Made by a program: the position numbers and the translations under genes. From contig DIZL01000076.1 of the NCBI GenBank assembly GCA_002429385.1, positions 1 to 64,000 of the forward strand: 64,000 nucleotides of DNA, given 5' to 3'. Positions 24,197 to 33,893 of this stretch are shown here, piece by piece; positions within the stretch are counted from its first letter, which is position 1; each line of letters starts with the position of its first letter. Under the pieces are notes generated by a model. The model ran no database searches. It was not told the origin of the DNA and saw only the letters and a list, made by a program, of their open reading frames with translations. The stretch is from Prolixibacteraceae bacterium UBA6029 (lineage in GTDB: Bacteria; Bacteroidota; Bacteroidia; Bacteroidales; Prolixibacteraceae).

Positions 24197-26347
24197 ATGA
24201 TCAGAAATCGTTTGCTCCTTACCGGATTAATCCTGCTTGTGTTTACTTCGTTGTTTGCCAAGGAAGGCATGTGGATTCCCACTTTGCTTAATAAATACAA
24301 CATCGAAGAGATGAAGCAAATGGGCTTCAAACTTACCGCGGAAGATATCTATAGTGTGAATCAGGTGAGCATGAAAGATGCCGTTGTGATCTTCGGAGGC
24401 GGCTGTACCGGAGAGCTGATATCGGATCAGGGCCTGCTGATTACCAATCATCATTGCGGGTTTGATGCCATACAAAACCACAGTACGGTTGAGCATGATT
24501 ACCTGACCAATGGGTTTTGGGCCAAAAACCATCAGGAAGAACTTCCCAATCCGCAATTAAGTGTGCGTTTTCTGGATCGGATGGATGATGTTTCGGAAAA
24601 GGTGCTTGCAGGCAGCGAGGGCAAACCTCAGGATTCGATACCTGCCATTATCCTGCGTAACAGCAAACGTATCACAACTGAAGCATCGCAAAAAGGCAGG
24701 TTTGAGGCCGTGGTTCAGCCACTTTTCTACGGCAATCAATACTTCCTGTATGTGTACCAGGTCTTCGAAGATGTTCGCCTGGTAGGAGCGCCACCAACCT
24801 CGATCGGTAAGTTTGGCGGAGATACCGATAACTGGATGTGGCCGCGCCATACAGGTGACTTTTCGCTGTTCAGGATCTATGCCAACAAAGACAATCAACC
24901 GGCCAAATACTCAGCCGGCAATGTCCCATACAAACCAAAGAAGTTTTTCAAGATATCCCTAAAGGGTGTACATCCCGAAGATTTTACAATGGTCTACGGG
25001 TATCCGGGAAGGACCCAGGAGTTCCTGCCTTCGCAGGCCATCAGTCAGATTATGGAACAGGGCGATCCGGATAAGATCAAAATCAGGGATATGAAGCTCA
25101 GCCTGCTTGCTGCCGACATGGATAAAGACCCGAAAGTGCGGATTCAGTATGCGTCAAAATACGCAACCACAAGTAATGCCTGGAAAAAATGGCAGGGTGA
25201 GGTGAAAGGACTCAAACGGTTGAATGCCGTTAACACTAAGCAAAACTTCGAAAACGAATTTAAAGCATGGGTGGCTGCCGAACGGGACCGGAAGAACAGA
25301 TACAGCGAAGTGCTGCCGAATTTTGACAAACTATACGCACAGCTGGCTCCCTACGCAAAGGCCTATGACTATTATGGTGAGATCGTTCAGCGGGGAACCG
25401 ATCTGTTTACTGCCGTTGCCATTCTTGAATCACTTGAATCACGCTGGGCTAAATTAAAGCCTGAAGACCAGGCCCTGGCGCTGAAATCTGTTCAGCAAAG
25501 GCTTGCGGATCACTTCAAAGAGTACAACCGGGCAACTGATGAGAAGGTTTTTGCAGCCTTGATTCCAATGTATTACAATGATCTGGATCCCCGTTTTCTT
25601 CCGGAGGATTTCAAAGCATTGATGAGCAAGACAAGTACTGAGAAACTGATTAATACACTATACCGTAAATCGATATTCTCCGACTCCATAAAACTTACGG
25701 CATTGATGACTGACCTGGATCTTAAAAAGTTAAAGACCATCAGTGAGGATCCGGCATTTATATTATTCAGGAGTTTGAAGAACTTTTATGAAAAGAATGT
25801 TGAATCGAACTATACTTCCATTCAAAAACAGATTGACGGGAACCTGAAGACCTACGTTGCAGGGATCATGAAAATGCACGAAGGCAGGCCATTATGGGCT
25901 GATGCCAACAAATCGCTCCGGGTGGCCTACGGAAAAGTAGAAGGTTTCGAGCCCATGGATGGCGTTATATACGATTACTACACTACCGTGGACGGCATCA
26001 TGCAAAAAGACAATCCGGCCATTTACGATTACAACGTACCGCAGGCGCTGCGCGACCTGTACCACAAGAAAGACTATGGCCGATATGGGGAAAACGGAAA
26101 AATGAATGTGTGCTTCACCGCTTCGAACCATACTACGGGTGGAAATTCGGGCAGTCCGGTTATTGATGCCAATGGAAATCTAATCGGGGTAAACTTCGAC
26201 CGCTCCTGGGAAGGGACCATGAGCGACCTGATGTTCGACCCGGACCGCTGCCGCAATATTTCACTCGACATCCGATATGCCCTCTTTATCATCGACAAAC
26301 TGGCAGGTGCAAAAGATTTAATCGACGAGATGGTAGTGGTGAATTAA
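24197..26347 (+). CDS. S46 dipeptidyl-peptidase, DPP11-like (Asp/Glu-specific)
   Basis: A periplasmic exopeptidase releasing dipeptides from oligopeptides. 716 residues from ATG 24197, with a signal peptide LLLTGLILLVFTSLFA. The catalytic His is in LLITNHHCGFDAI (H86). The nucleophile is S651 in TTGGNSGSPVIDANGNLIGVNFD. Eighteen residues after it is R669 (FDRSWEGTMSD). In this family Arg at that place (Arg673 of P. gingivalis DPP11) selects acidic P1 residues, whereas DPP7 has Gly. The acidic specificity is thus inferred from one residue. Ends 8 nt before the convergent stress-protein gene. Confidence 0.92.
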   Translation: MIRNRLLLTGLILLVFTSLFAKEGMWIPTLLNKYNIEEMKQMGFKLTAEDIYSVNQVSMKDAVVIFGGGCTGELISDQGLLITNHHCGFDAIQNHSTVEHDYLTNGFWAKNHQEELPNPQLSVRFLDRMDDVSEKVLAGSEGKPQDSIPAIILRNSKRITTEASQKGRFEAVVQPLFYGNQYFLYVYQVFEDVRLVGAPPTSIGKFGGDTDNWMWPRHTGDFSLFRIYANKDNQPAKYSAGNVPYKPKKFFKISLKGVHPEDFTMVYGYPGRTQEFLPSQAISQIMEQGDPDKIKIRDMKLSLLAADMDKDPKVRIQYASKYATTSNAWKKWQGEVKGLKRLNAVNTKQNFENEFKAWVAAERDRKNRYSEVLPNFDKLYAQLAPYAKAYDYYGEIVQRGTDLFTAVAILESLESRWAKLKPEDQALALKSVQQRLADHFKEYNRATDEKVFAALIPMYYNDLDPRFLPEDFKALMSKTSTEKLINTLYRKSIFSDSIKLTALMTDLDLKKLKTISEDPAFILFRSLKNFYEKNVESNYTSIQKQIDGNLKTYVAGIMKMHEGRPLWADANKSLRVAYGKVEGFEPMDGVIYDYYTTVDGIMQKDNPAIYDYNVPQALRDLYHKKDYGRYGENGKMNVCFTASNHTTGGNSGSPVIDANGNLIGVNFDRSWEGTMSDLMFDPDRCRNISLDIRYALFIIDKLAGAKDLIDEMVVVN

Positions 26348-26355
26348 GGGGGAGC

Positions 26356-27165
26356 TCAATCGCACATCATGCAGATGTCCTTTCGCGGATTGATCAGCAT
26401 GACGGGTACACTGCCGGCCTGACTGACAATCTTTTTCTCGGGAAGCCCGATCATCAGATCAATAAGCGTAATGGAGCTGCTTCCTGAAAAAATCATTACG
26501 TCGCCCTCCCATTCTTTGGCCCGTATGAGTGTTTCATGAACAATGCCCCAGCTGGAGGATCTTCCGGCGATAAGTTGATTACGGACATACAGGCTGGACA
26601 GGAACTTTTTGAAGAAATTAGCATTGATGGTTACCCGATCGGCCTCATAGGTATTCTTTTCATGTGCATAAACCACATGAATATGGGATTTGTTGAAGCG
26701 TCCAAGGTAAGAGGCCCAAAGCGATGTATCCTTTGAGGCCTTACGGTAGTCGACAGGAACCAGAACATTTTTATACCTTAAATATCCAGGTTCAGTGCCA
26801 TTTACAAATAAAAACGGGATGCTGCTTTCTCTGAAAGCCCTCATGAAGGTTTTTATATTCGCCTGATGCAATACCATCAGGACGGCCTCATATTCATTAA
26901 CCAGTTTGTCGATGTTATCTCTCAACGAGTCATGCAATATCAGGTTGGAAATAGGAAAGTCAGGAAGGTTCGATTTTAAATTCCGGGTGGTCCGGTCAAT
27001 CTGTTCCACGATCTGAAGCCGATGAGCCTTATCCTTCCAGAAAGCCAGCAAACAAAGCTCTTTTCTAAGCATATCAGCCATTCGTGCACCATGAACGATT
27101 ACATCTTTCATCTTCTCAGAGAAATCACAAAGTACCACGACTTTCTGTTCGGAATTGTTTGGCAT
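26356..27165 (-). CDS. Universal stress protein (UspA family, two domains)
   Basis: 269 residues covering tandem Usp folds. The N-terminal one starts KVVVLCDFSEKMKDVIVHGARMADML. The second begins near 135 with NVLVPVDYRKASKDTSLWASYLGRFNKSHIHVVYAHE and ends in DVMIFSGSSSITLIDLMIGLPEKKIVSQAGSVPVMLINPR. The GxxS-like ATP-binding glycine motif is weak, so nucleotide binding is uncertain. Transcribed toward the S46 peptidase gene, with only 8 nt between the two stop codons. A consensus TAAGTTTG box lies upstream. Confidence 0.85.
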   Translation of the reverse strand: MPNNSEQKVVVLCDFSEKMKDVIVHGARMADMLRKELCLLAFWKDKAHRLQIVEQIDRTTRNLKSNLPDFPISNLILHDSLRDNIDKLVNEYEAVLMVLHQANIKTFMRAFRESSIPFLFVNGTEPGYLRYKNVLVPVDYRKASKDTSLWASYLGRFNKSHIHVVYAHEKNTYEADRVTINANFFKKFLSSLYVRNQLIAGRSSSWGIVHETLIRAKEWEGDVMIFSGSSSITLIDLMIGLPEKKIVSQAGSVPVMLINPRKDICMMCD

Positions 27166-27196
27166 CAGCCTTGCTTTTGTATTGTTTAACCGGACA

Positions 27197-27204
27197 CAAA
27201 CTTA
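27197..27204 (-). promoter_or_regulatory. -7 box of the universal stress protein gene
   Basis: TAAGTTTG on the minus strand, a full TAnnTTTG match, about 32 nt before the start codon at 27165. Confidence 0.65.
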
Positions 27205-27275
27205 GCTGATTTTTGTGAATGATGAACATAGCAGAAACACGGTAAAAAGTCAGGAACTCCTGAAAATGCTTTTAC

Positions 27276-27283
27276 TAACTTTG
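27276..27283 (+). promoter_or_regulatory. -7 box of the acyl-CoA synthetase gene
   Basis: TAACTTTG, a full TAnnTTTG match, 23 nt before ATG 27307. It overlaps the upstream GTG at 27283, so that GTG cannot be the start. Confidence 0.65.
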
Positions 27284-27306
27284 TGTACGAATATAAAATT
27301 CTGCCG

Positions 27307-29397
27307 ATGATAACCAAAGAATTGATTTCCCCGCGAAGTATAGTTGTGATTGGAGCTTCGAACAACATCTCAAAGCCGGGGGGTAAACTCCTTAAAAATC
27401 TGATCGACAACAACTTTAAAGGTGACTTATGGGTCGTCAATCCGAATGAGTCTGTAGTACAGGGTATCACTTCTTTTCCGAGTTCGGAGGACTTACCCCA
27501 GGTTGATCTGGCTGTATTGGCAATTCCTGCACGGGCATGTCTGGAGGCGGTAGAAATACTGGCCACTAAAAAAGGGACCAAGGGATTTATCATCATCTCT
27601 GCAGGATTTAGCGAAGAAAGCGAAGAAGGTAGGGTACTGGAACAAAAGATTGTAAAGGTTATTGAAGCCAATAATGGCAGCCTCATTGGTCCGAATTGCA
27701 TTGGAATCATTACCTATGCGCATACCAGTGTATTCACCACTCCCATCCCCAAGCTTGTACAGATGAGCTGCGATCTGATTTCGAGTTCAGGGGCTACGGC
27801 GGTATTCATTATGGAATCGGGAATACCCAAAGGACTTCATTTTGCAAGTGTCTTCTCAGTGGGTAATTCAGCACAAAATGGGGTGGAAGAAATTCTGGAG
27901 TTTATGGATGATGTATTTAATCCGGAAACCAGTACACGGGTAAAACTGCTCTATATCGAAAGTATAAAGAATCCGGATAAATTATTAAAACATGCCACTT
28001 CGCTCATCCGAAAGGGCTGTAAGATTGCAGCTATAAAAGCAGGAAGCAGTCAGGCTGGAAGCCGTGCTGCCTCCTCGCATACCGGGGCACTTGCCAGTTC
28101 CGACCTGGCAGTAGAGGCACTCTTTCGTAAAGCAGGTATTGTACGCTGCTATGGTCGCGAAGAACTGACTACTGTTGCCAATGTTTTCCATTGTAATCCA
28201 ATGAAAGGTAAACGGCTGGCCATCATTACCCATGCCGGAGGCCCTGCTGTCATGCTGACTGATGCCCTTGAAAACGGGGGTCTGCATATTCCTGTCATCA
28301 AGGATTCTGAAGCAAAGAAGACGCTGAAGAGCAAGCTTTTCCCCGGATCGTCAGTCGAAAACCCGATAGATTTCCTGGCCACAGGAAATGCGGAACAATT
28401 AGTGGTCATTATTGATGCCTGTGAAAATGAGTTTGATGAAATTGACGGGATGGCTGTTATATTCGGCAGTCCTGGTTTGTCACCGGTTAGAGATGTCTAT
28501 CAGCTGCTAAACGAAAAGATGCAGACCTGCAGGAAACCCATTTTCCCGATTCTGCCTTCTGTAATCAATGTAAAGGATGATGTTGCCTACTTCATCTCGC
28601 AAGGCAATGTGTACTTTCCCGATGAAGTATTACTTGGAAAGGCACTTACAAGTGTCCTGAAAACTCCGAAGCCTTCGGCTGAAAAGATTACATTTGATCA
28701 GGTGGATATTCCTGAAATCCGACGCATCATCGATCAGGCCGAAGATGGATACCAGTCTCCCGAAATCATACATCAATTGTTTGCCGCTGCCGGTATCCCA
28801 ATGGTCCGAGAAGTCACGGTTACTATAGAAGAACTCGCGATAGAGACAGCACAAAAGCTGGGGTTTCCACTGGTGATGAAAGTGGTGGGTCCTATTCACA
28901 AAACCGAAGTCAACGGAGTGGTATTGAACGTTCAGGACATGGAAACCGTTCAGCGTCAATTCAGGAGGCTAATTCAGATAAAGGACACAACAGCCGTTTT
29001 GATTGCAGATATGGCTTCAGGAATTGAACTTTTCCTTGGTGCTAAATATGAAGATAAGTTTGGACATATTATTTTGTGTGGCATCGGTGGCATCTTCGTG
29101 GAAGTATTTAAAGATGTTACTTCAGGCCTTGCACCATTGACCATGTGCGAAGCTACTTCCATGATAAAGAATCTCCGTGCCTACCCGATTATCAAAGGCT
29201 ACAGGGGTAAAAATGGGGTAAGCGAACGAAAGTTTGCAGAAATTATGGTTCGCCTGTCCATACTGCTGCGCTTTGCCGTGGAAATTAAAGAATTGGATAT
29301 CAATCCTCTACTGGGCGACAGAGAAAACCTGATTGCAGTAGATGCAAGGATCAGAATAGAGAAAAGTTCTACGTCCGGTCATAAGGAAATCTTATAA
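27307..29397 (+). CDS. ADP-forming acetate/acyl-CoA ligase (fused alpha-beta)
   Basis: Converts acyl-CoA, ADP and phosphate to acid, CoA and ATP, a substrate-level energy step in amino-acid and sugar fermentation. 696 residues from ATG 27307. The CoA-binding domain (SIVVIGASNNISKPGGKLL) and succinyl-CoA-ligase-like domains come first, with the phosphorylated-His candidate H258 in ASSHTGALASSD. A C-terminal ATP-grasp domain follows (GIPMVREVTV, PLVMKVVGPIHKTEVNGVVLNV, VEIKELDINPLL). The alpha-beta order is the fused form seen in many bacteria. The acyl substrate cannot be told from sequence. Confidence 0.92.
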   Translation: MITKELISPRSIVVIGASNNISKPGGKLLKNLIDNNFKGDLWVVNPNESVVQGITSFPSSEDLPQVDLAVLAIPARACLEAVEILATKKGTKGFIIISAGFSEESEEGRVLEQKIVKVIEANNGSLIGPNCIGIITYAHTSVFTTPIPKLVQMSCDLISSSGATAVFIMESGIPKGLHFASVFSVGNSAQNGVEEILEFMDDVFNPETSTRVKLLYIESIKNPDKLLKHATSLIRKGCKIAAIKAGSSQAGSRAASSHTGALASSDLAVEALFRKAGIVRCYGREELTTVANVFHCNPMKGKRLAIITHAGGPAVMLTDALENGGLHIPVIKDSEAKKTLKSKLFPGSSVENPIDFLATGNAEQLVVIIDACENEFDEIDGMAVIFGSPGLSPVRDVYQLLNEKMQTCRKPIFPILPSVINVKDDVAYFISQGNVYFPDEVLLGKALTSVLKTPKPSAEKITFDQVDIPEIRRIIDQAEDGYQSPEIIHQLFAAAGIPMVREVTVTIEELAIETAQKLGFPLVMKVVGPIHKTEVNGVVLNVQDMETVQRQFRRLIQIKDTTAVLIADMASGIELFLGAKYEDKFGHIILCGIGGIFVEVFKDVTSGLAPLTMCEATSMIKNLRAYPIIKGYRGKNGVSERKFAEIMVRLSILLRFAVEIKELDINPLLGDRENLIAVDARIRIEKSSTSGHKEIL

Positions 29398-29461
29398 TGG
29401 CAAGATTTAACTCTCAACCTCTCTTTGATCGACCGATAGATATATACCGCTATAAAAAACG

Positions 29462-29507
29462 AAGGCTAATAAACCGGGAGATTTTGCTCTCATTGTTTAT
29501 TAGCCTT
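29462..29507. terminator. Bidirectional terminator between convergent genes
   Basis: AAGGCTAATAAAC (29462-29474) pairs perfectly with GTTTATTAGCCTT (29495-29507); an inner GAG/CTC pair extends it. It is preceded by an A-run that becomes a T-run on the minus strand, so it can serve both the acyl-CoA synthetase and the RRM gene. Confidence 0.8.
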
Positions 29508-29573
29508 TATGTAGTTATAAAAACTAAACCAGTTAATTTTTATATTTATAGCACATTAATAACAGGTAATATC

Positions 29574-30056
29574 CTAGTATTCAGATCTTCTGTTGCCACC
29601 ACCGCCAGTACTTCCACCTTTATTGAAGCCACCTTTGTTGAAGCCACCACCACCACCAGCGCCGCCAGTGCCACCACCACGATAGCCGCCACCGCCGCTA
29701 CCACCAGTGCTACCGCCACGGAAACCACCGCCGCCACCTGAATTGCCTCCACGGAAGCCACCGCCACCGCCAGAGTTGCCACCACGGAAACCGCCACTTG
29801 GACGACTACCTTCTTTTTTCTCTTCAGCTTTATTTACAACAATTGTCCGGCCTTCAATCTCAGCGTTATTCAGTTCTTCAATTGCTTTTTTAGCTTCTTC
29901 TTCGTTCGTCATTTCAACAAAACCAAAGCCTTTAGATCTTCCAGTAGCTCTGTCTGTGATGATTTTTACGGATGTTACTTCTCCGTATTCTTCAAAAATT
30001 TCCTGTAATTCGCTTTCCTCAATTTTAAAGGGAAGGCTGCCAACAAAAATGTTCAT
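29574..30056 (-). CDS. RRM RNA-binding protein with glycine-rich tail
   Basis: 160 residues. One RRM domain fills residues 1-80: RNP2 is IFVGSLPF (3-10) and RNP1 is KGFGFVEM (42-49). The tail (about 87-150) is almost only Gly, Arg, Phe, Ser and Asn in GGFRGGNSGGGG-type repeats, ending in GNRRSEY. The fold resembles the small cold-induced RNA-binding proteins of cyanobacteria and Bacteroidota, which bind mRNA; the low-complexity tail may favour condensation. It has a consensus -7 box upstream and a bidirectional terminator downstream. Confidence 0.93.
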   Translation of the reverse strand: MNIFVGSLPFKIEESELQEIFEEYGEVTSVKIITDRATGRSKGFGFVEMTNEEEAKKAIEELNNAEIEGRTIVVNKAEEKKEGSRPSGGFRGGNSGGGGGFRGGNSGGGGGFRGGSTGGSGGGGYRGGGTGGAGGGGGFNKGGFNKGGSTGGGGNRRSEY

Positions 30057-30430
30057 AATAACTGTTTAATTAATGGATAAATATATTCTTCAAAAGTAGT
30101 TATATTTTGATTCAAAATTACATTTGGCAAAAGAAATTATTCGATAAAACAAATTATTTTGATAATTTTAGTGGTCTGGTGTAGAATTATTTACAGCTGA
30201 TCAGATTTTATTTTTTATTCATAACCGGCCACCAATTGCATTAATACCGGATAAGAATGCCCCTTTCCGATTACCATCCTGTTTAAAGTTTACATTAAAT
30301 CAGCTTATTCTATGGATAAAAAACGAATAAATGTACTATACCATTCATATACCGAAAGATCAAAGGAAAGTCCTGGTTAGAATAGCTGCTATTCTGAGGA
30401 TGAAATTCCATCCACTCATCTATTCATAAC
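30057..30430. other. Gene-free stretch between the RRM and DUF4249 genes
   Basis: 374 nt. Apart from the RRM promoter I see only a small hairpin GAATAGCTGCTATTC near 30380. No coding character. Confidence 0.5.
30091..30098 (-). promoter_or_regulatory. -7 box of the RRM gene
   Basis: TACTTTTG on the minus strand (full TAnnTTTG match), 35 nt before the start codon. Confidence 0.6.
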
Positions 30431-31288
30431 CTATTTAGCACTTTTGAATAATGATTCAGTGACAGTGATCGTTTTTGATGAAATAGCACAGGCTCCAAAA
30501 TACCCCAGGGCCCCATTGCTTAGATTCGTATTCGGATTCGCAGGTGTTGATCCAAAAATAGGATTGGATCGTATAATATCCCTCAGGGTCCGATAATAAT
30601 CATAGGTGCTGGTATCAAGCGAAATGAGTTCAACACGACTAATATCTCCAACTTTTACCCGGCCTACCTGAAGATCTGTATACTCACCATTTGTATATTG
30701 ATCATCATATAATCTGAAATTCGCCAGATTGATCGTATCATTAGTAGTTATCTTGATTCTGTAAAAATTCTTCTCAAGAGGATCATTAAAATAGCAATGA
30801 ATATCGACACGGTTTTCTTTTCCGCCCCTTCCCCCGAATCCAAATCCTTGCGACTGAATCTTCTCTAATTTCAGTGAATCAATGGCAACATGACTATGCA
30901 TGGTTGAAGTAGCAGTATAGCTTTTGTTTTCAGATACAACCACAAGGGTATAAGTCCTTCCGGGTATCCCCCTAATCCTCGAAGTAATATAAATTCCGGG
31001 TATTTTTTCCCTCAGGGTATCCACTATTCCAACATTGTCTGAAATGATCACAAGCGCATTGGATACAGGTGGCAAAACCGGTTGATTAAAATAGCTTCCA
31101 GACTTACTCAGTTTGATCTTGTACGGACCAATGCTATCGTTAATAAGCCCCTGGATGACCATACTTGGTGTTGCTTCCACAAGATCAACATTAATTATTT
31201 TCTGGCAGCCTAAGAAAACAAATGCTGTGATCAGCGATAAAATCACCGGTAGTGTAAGGTTTAGTCTTATTTTCGTTTCTCGTAGCAT
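30431..31288 (-). CDS. DUF4249 outer-membrane-associated lipoprotein
   Basis: 285 residues. A lipoprotein signal ends in FVFLGCQK (Cys about 28). Family features follow: VEATPSMVIQGLINDS, then a beta-rich body with GRTYTLVVVSENKSYTATSTM and FNDPLEKNFYRIKI. DUF4249 proteins are found almost only in Bacteroidota and are encoded next to TonB-dependent receptors, as here (11 nt downstream of one). They are presumed surface substrate-binding partners by analogy with SusD-type pairs. No substrate can be inferred. Shorter than the two paralogues at 50.9-53.1 kb. Confidence 0.87.
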   Translation of the reverse strand: MLRETKIRLNLTLPVILSLITAFVFLGCQKIINVDLVEATPSMVIQGLINDSIGPYKIKLSKSGSYFNQPVLPPVSNALVIISDNVGIVDTLREKIPGIYITSRIRGIPGRTYTLVVVSENKSYTATSTMHSHVAIDSLKLEKIQSQGFGFGGRGGKENRVDIHCYFNDPLEKNFYRIKITTNDTINLANFRLYDDQYTNGEYTDLQVGRVKVGDISRVELISLDTSTYDYYRTLRDIIRSNPIFGSTPANPNTNLSNGALGYFGACAISSKTITVTESLFKSAK

Positions 31289-31299
31289 TCCTTTTTCCC

Positions 31300-33660
31300 T
31301 TAAAATTTGAAATTATAAGTAATCGATGGCACTATCCGAAAGAGCGACAATTGTACTGCCTGCATCTTTGTCGGGTTATTCGGATCTACCTGAAAATTGA
31401 TCGCATAAGCATTCTCCCGTGCATAAGCATTATACACGGAGAAATTCCAACTTCCTTCAAACCTGGCGGTTTTTTTATTAATCCAGGTAAGTCCAATATC
31501 AAGCCTGTGGTAATCAGGCATACGATAGCTGTTACGGGCTGAATATAGTGGGACAACAATCCCGTCTACCATATAACGTCCACTTGGGAAAGTCACCGCA
31601 TTACCGGTGTAATAAACCCAGGTAGCTGAAACATTCAGTCGCGGATTGATTTCATACATACCAACAATGGCAATATTATTCGGCCGGTCTTGCTTGGCCA
31701 GGAAGGTTTTACCCCCATTGATCGCATCAAATTGGCGCGTGGTTTTCGATAGGGTGTAACTCACCCAACCGGTCAGCTTCCCGTATTTTTTCCTTACATA
31801 AAATTCGGCCCCGTAGCTCAACCCTTTCCCAAAGACCAGCTCAGCCTCCACCTTGTTATTTAGAATAAGGTTGGCTCCGTTTCGGTAATCAATCTGGTTC
31901 TGAAGTGTTTTATAATAGAACTCTACTGAAGTCTCAAACATGTTGTTTTTAAAATTCCGGAAATAACCTAAGGTATACTGATCTGCAATTTCAGGACGGA
32001 TGTTGATGTTACTTGGTACCCATAAATCAAAAGGAGTCGATGAGGTTGTATTCGACAGCAGGTGTACATATTGCCGTGTGCGGGCATAGCTGGCTTTGAC
32101 CGAACTTGAATCATTGATGATATAATTGAGAAGAAGCCTAGGCTCGATACCGGCAAAGGTATTATAGATTTTACCCTTTGGATAACTGACCGAATCCACC
32201 ACATCCAAAACCGGATTGTATGTGAATATCGTTCCGGGCCCGATGGAACTGAACATCGAATAGCGCAGCCCGTAGCTTGCTTTCAGATGTTTTGAAATCG
32301 CCTGTTCATTCGAGATATACAGGGCATTCTCCAGCGCATACCGGTTATCCATGGGCCTTACCCTAAACAAGGAAGTACTATCCACCTTGCTTGGGATGAA
32401 GGTGTGATATATGGAATTAAACCCAAATTTGATAAGATTCTTCGAATTCAGGTAATAATGAAAATCCTCTTTCAGATTAAAGTCTTTAATTTCAGAGAGC
32501 ACATTCATCGATTTGGTGCCCACAGCCACATTGAAATTATAGCTATACCGGCTAAAGATCAGTGATGTGTTTGAAAATATCTTATTACTGATAATATGGT
32601 TCCATCTCGCCGTGGCGGTAACATTTCCCCAATTCAAGCCCAGTGAACTTCCCAGGTTGAAATTATCCCTTCCCAGGTAACAGGAGAAATACACATGATC
32701 TTTTTCTGAAAATTCATAATTCGCTTTCAGGTTTAAATCGTAAAAATAAAGCGTCGATTTACTGGCTGTAGAGTCGGCTCCCTTACCCGGAAGAAGTTTA
32801 AGAAACAGGTCGGCATAAGTTCTTCGGCCTGTAATCATGAATGATCCTTTTTTCCTGAATAAGGGTCCTTCCACAGCCAGACGTGAAGAGATCAGCCCGA
32901 TACCCCCTGAGACATGAAATTCCTTGTTGTTGCCTTCGTTCATTTTAATGTCAACCACCGAAGACAAACGGCCTCCAAATTCAGCAGGAAAACCGCCTTT
33001 ATATACGGTTACGTCCTTGATAGCCTCTGAGGTAAAAGTCGAAAAGAAGCCCAGCAAATGGGATGGATTGTATACCGGAGCCTCGTCAAGCAAAATAAGA
33101 TTCTGATCCGATCCCCCGCCACGAACATAGAAGCCTGAATTACCCTCTCCCACAGGTGATATGCCAGGCAATAACTGTATGGTCTTCAGAACATCTTTCT
33201 CTCCAAACAACACCGGAATATTCTGTATTTCTTTCACATTCAGCTTGGTTACCACTTCTGAAGACACCACATTGCGATTGTTCTTCTCACCGTTAACGGT
33301 CACCTCTGTCAAGGCAATGGACTGTTCGTCCAGGTCAACATTGACATTTACATCTCTTTCAAGATCAACTGTAATGACTTTGTTTTTATACCCCAGAAAC
33401 TGAACGGCAACCTCATACTGACCTGGAGGCAAAGAAAGTGAGAAATAGCCATAGGAATTGGTCGAAACTGACACTTCAGGTTTTCCTTTCTGATAAACAA
33501 CTGCACCGGTTAAGGTCTCCCCTGTAGTCGCATCACGCACAAAACCACTAAAAATCATGGTTCTAGGTTTTCCGGTATTTGCATATCCTGATCCTGCGTA
33601 TACTGCCAAAGAAAATATTAATATAAATAAGAATATGCAAGACGGACTTTTAATAATCAT
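31300..33660 (-). CDS. TonB-dependent receptor with carboxypeptidase-regulatory-like domain
   Basis: 786 residues. After a signal peptide there is a CarboxypepD_reg-like domain (about 35-115, FSGFVRDATTGETLTGAVVYQ, YGYFSLSLPPGQYEVAVQFLGYK). The plug comes next (about 120-230, GFYVRGGGSDQNLILLDEAPVYNPSHLLGFFSTF), then a 22-strand-type barrel ending in the aromatic VPSITYNFKF. It imports an unknown ligand across the outer membrane using TonB energy. It forms an operon with the downstream DUF4249 lipoprotein. An imperfect -7 box (TAACTTTA) lies about 70 nt upstream on the minus strand. Confidence 0.94.
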   Translation of the reverse strand: MIIKSPSCIFLFILIFSLAVYAGSGYANTGKPRTMIFSGFVRDATTGETLTGAVVYQKGKPEVSVSTNSYGYFSLSLPPGQYEVAVQFLGYKNKVITVDLERDVNVNVDLDEQSIALTEVTVNGEKNNRNVVSSEVVTKLNVKEIQNIPVLFGEKDVLKTIQLLPGISPVGEGNSGFYVRGGGSDQNLILLDEAPVYNPSHLLGFFSTFTSEAIKDVTVYKGGFPAEFGGRLSSVVDIKMNEGNNKEFHVSGGIGLISSRLAVEGPLFRKKGSFMITGRRTYADLFLKLLPGKGADSTASKSTLYFYDLNLKANYEFSEKDHVYFSCYLGRDNFNLGSSLGLNWGNVTATARWNHIISNKIFSNTSLIFSRYSYNFNVAVGTKSMNVLSEIKDFNLKEDFHYYLNSKNLIKFGFNSIYHTFIPSKVDSTSLFRVRPMDNRYALENALYISNEQAISKHLKASYGLRYSMFSSIGPGTIFTYNPVLDVVDSVSYPKGKIYNTFAGIEPRLLLNYIINDSSSVKASYARTRQYVHLLSNTTSSTPFDLWVPSNINIRPEIADQYTLGYFRNFKNNMFETSVEFYYKTLQNQIDYRNGANLILNNKVEAELVFGKGLSYGAEFYVRKKYGKLTGWVSYTLSKTTRQFDAINGGKTFLAKQDRPNNIAIVGMYEINPRLNVSATWVYYTGNAVTFPSGRYMVDGIVVPLYSARNSYRMPDYHRLDIGLTWINKKTARFEGSWNFSVYNAYARENAYAINFQVDPNNPTKMQAVQLSLFRIVPSITYNFKF

Positions 33661-33893
33661 ATATTACGAATTGGATGTACTAAACAACAACGATTTGTGT
33701 GCGGCATTGTTGTAGCTGACATTTTAACTAAAGTTAAAAAAACGAAAAAAGGCCCTTATCTGGCTTAACCCCGCAGACTCTCCTGTTGATCCGATGCTAA
33801 AAGTAACAATTAGCTCAAATAAAAACCGATAGTCCTGATCTTTATTTCAGAACTACCGGGTTTCAAATCCAGTAACTGTACTCTCTGCCAGGG

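Noticed and set aside
29397..29741. Plus-strand frame of Thr/Ala-rich repeats
   Set aside because: It is the antisense shadow of the glycine-rich RRM tail.
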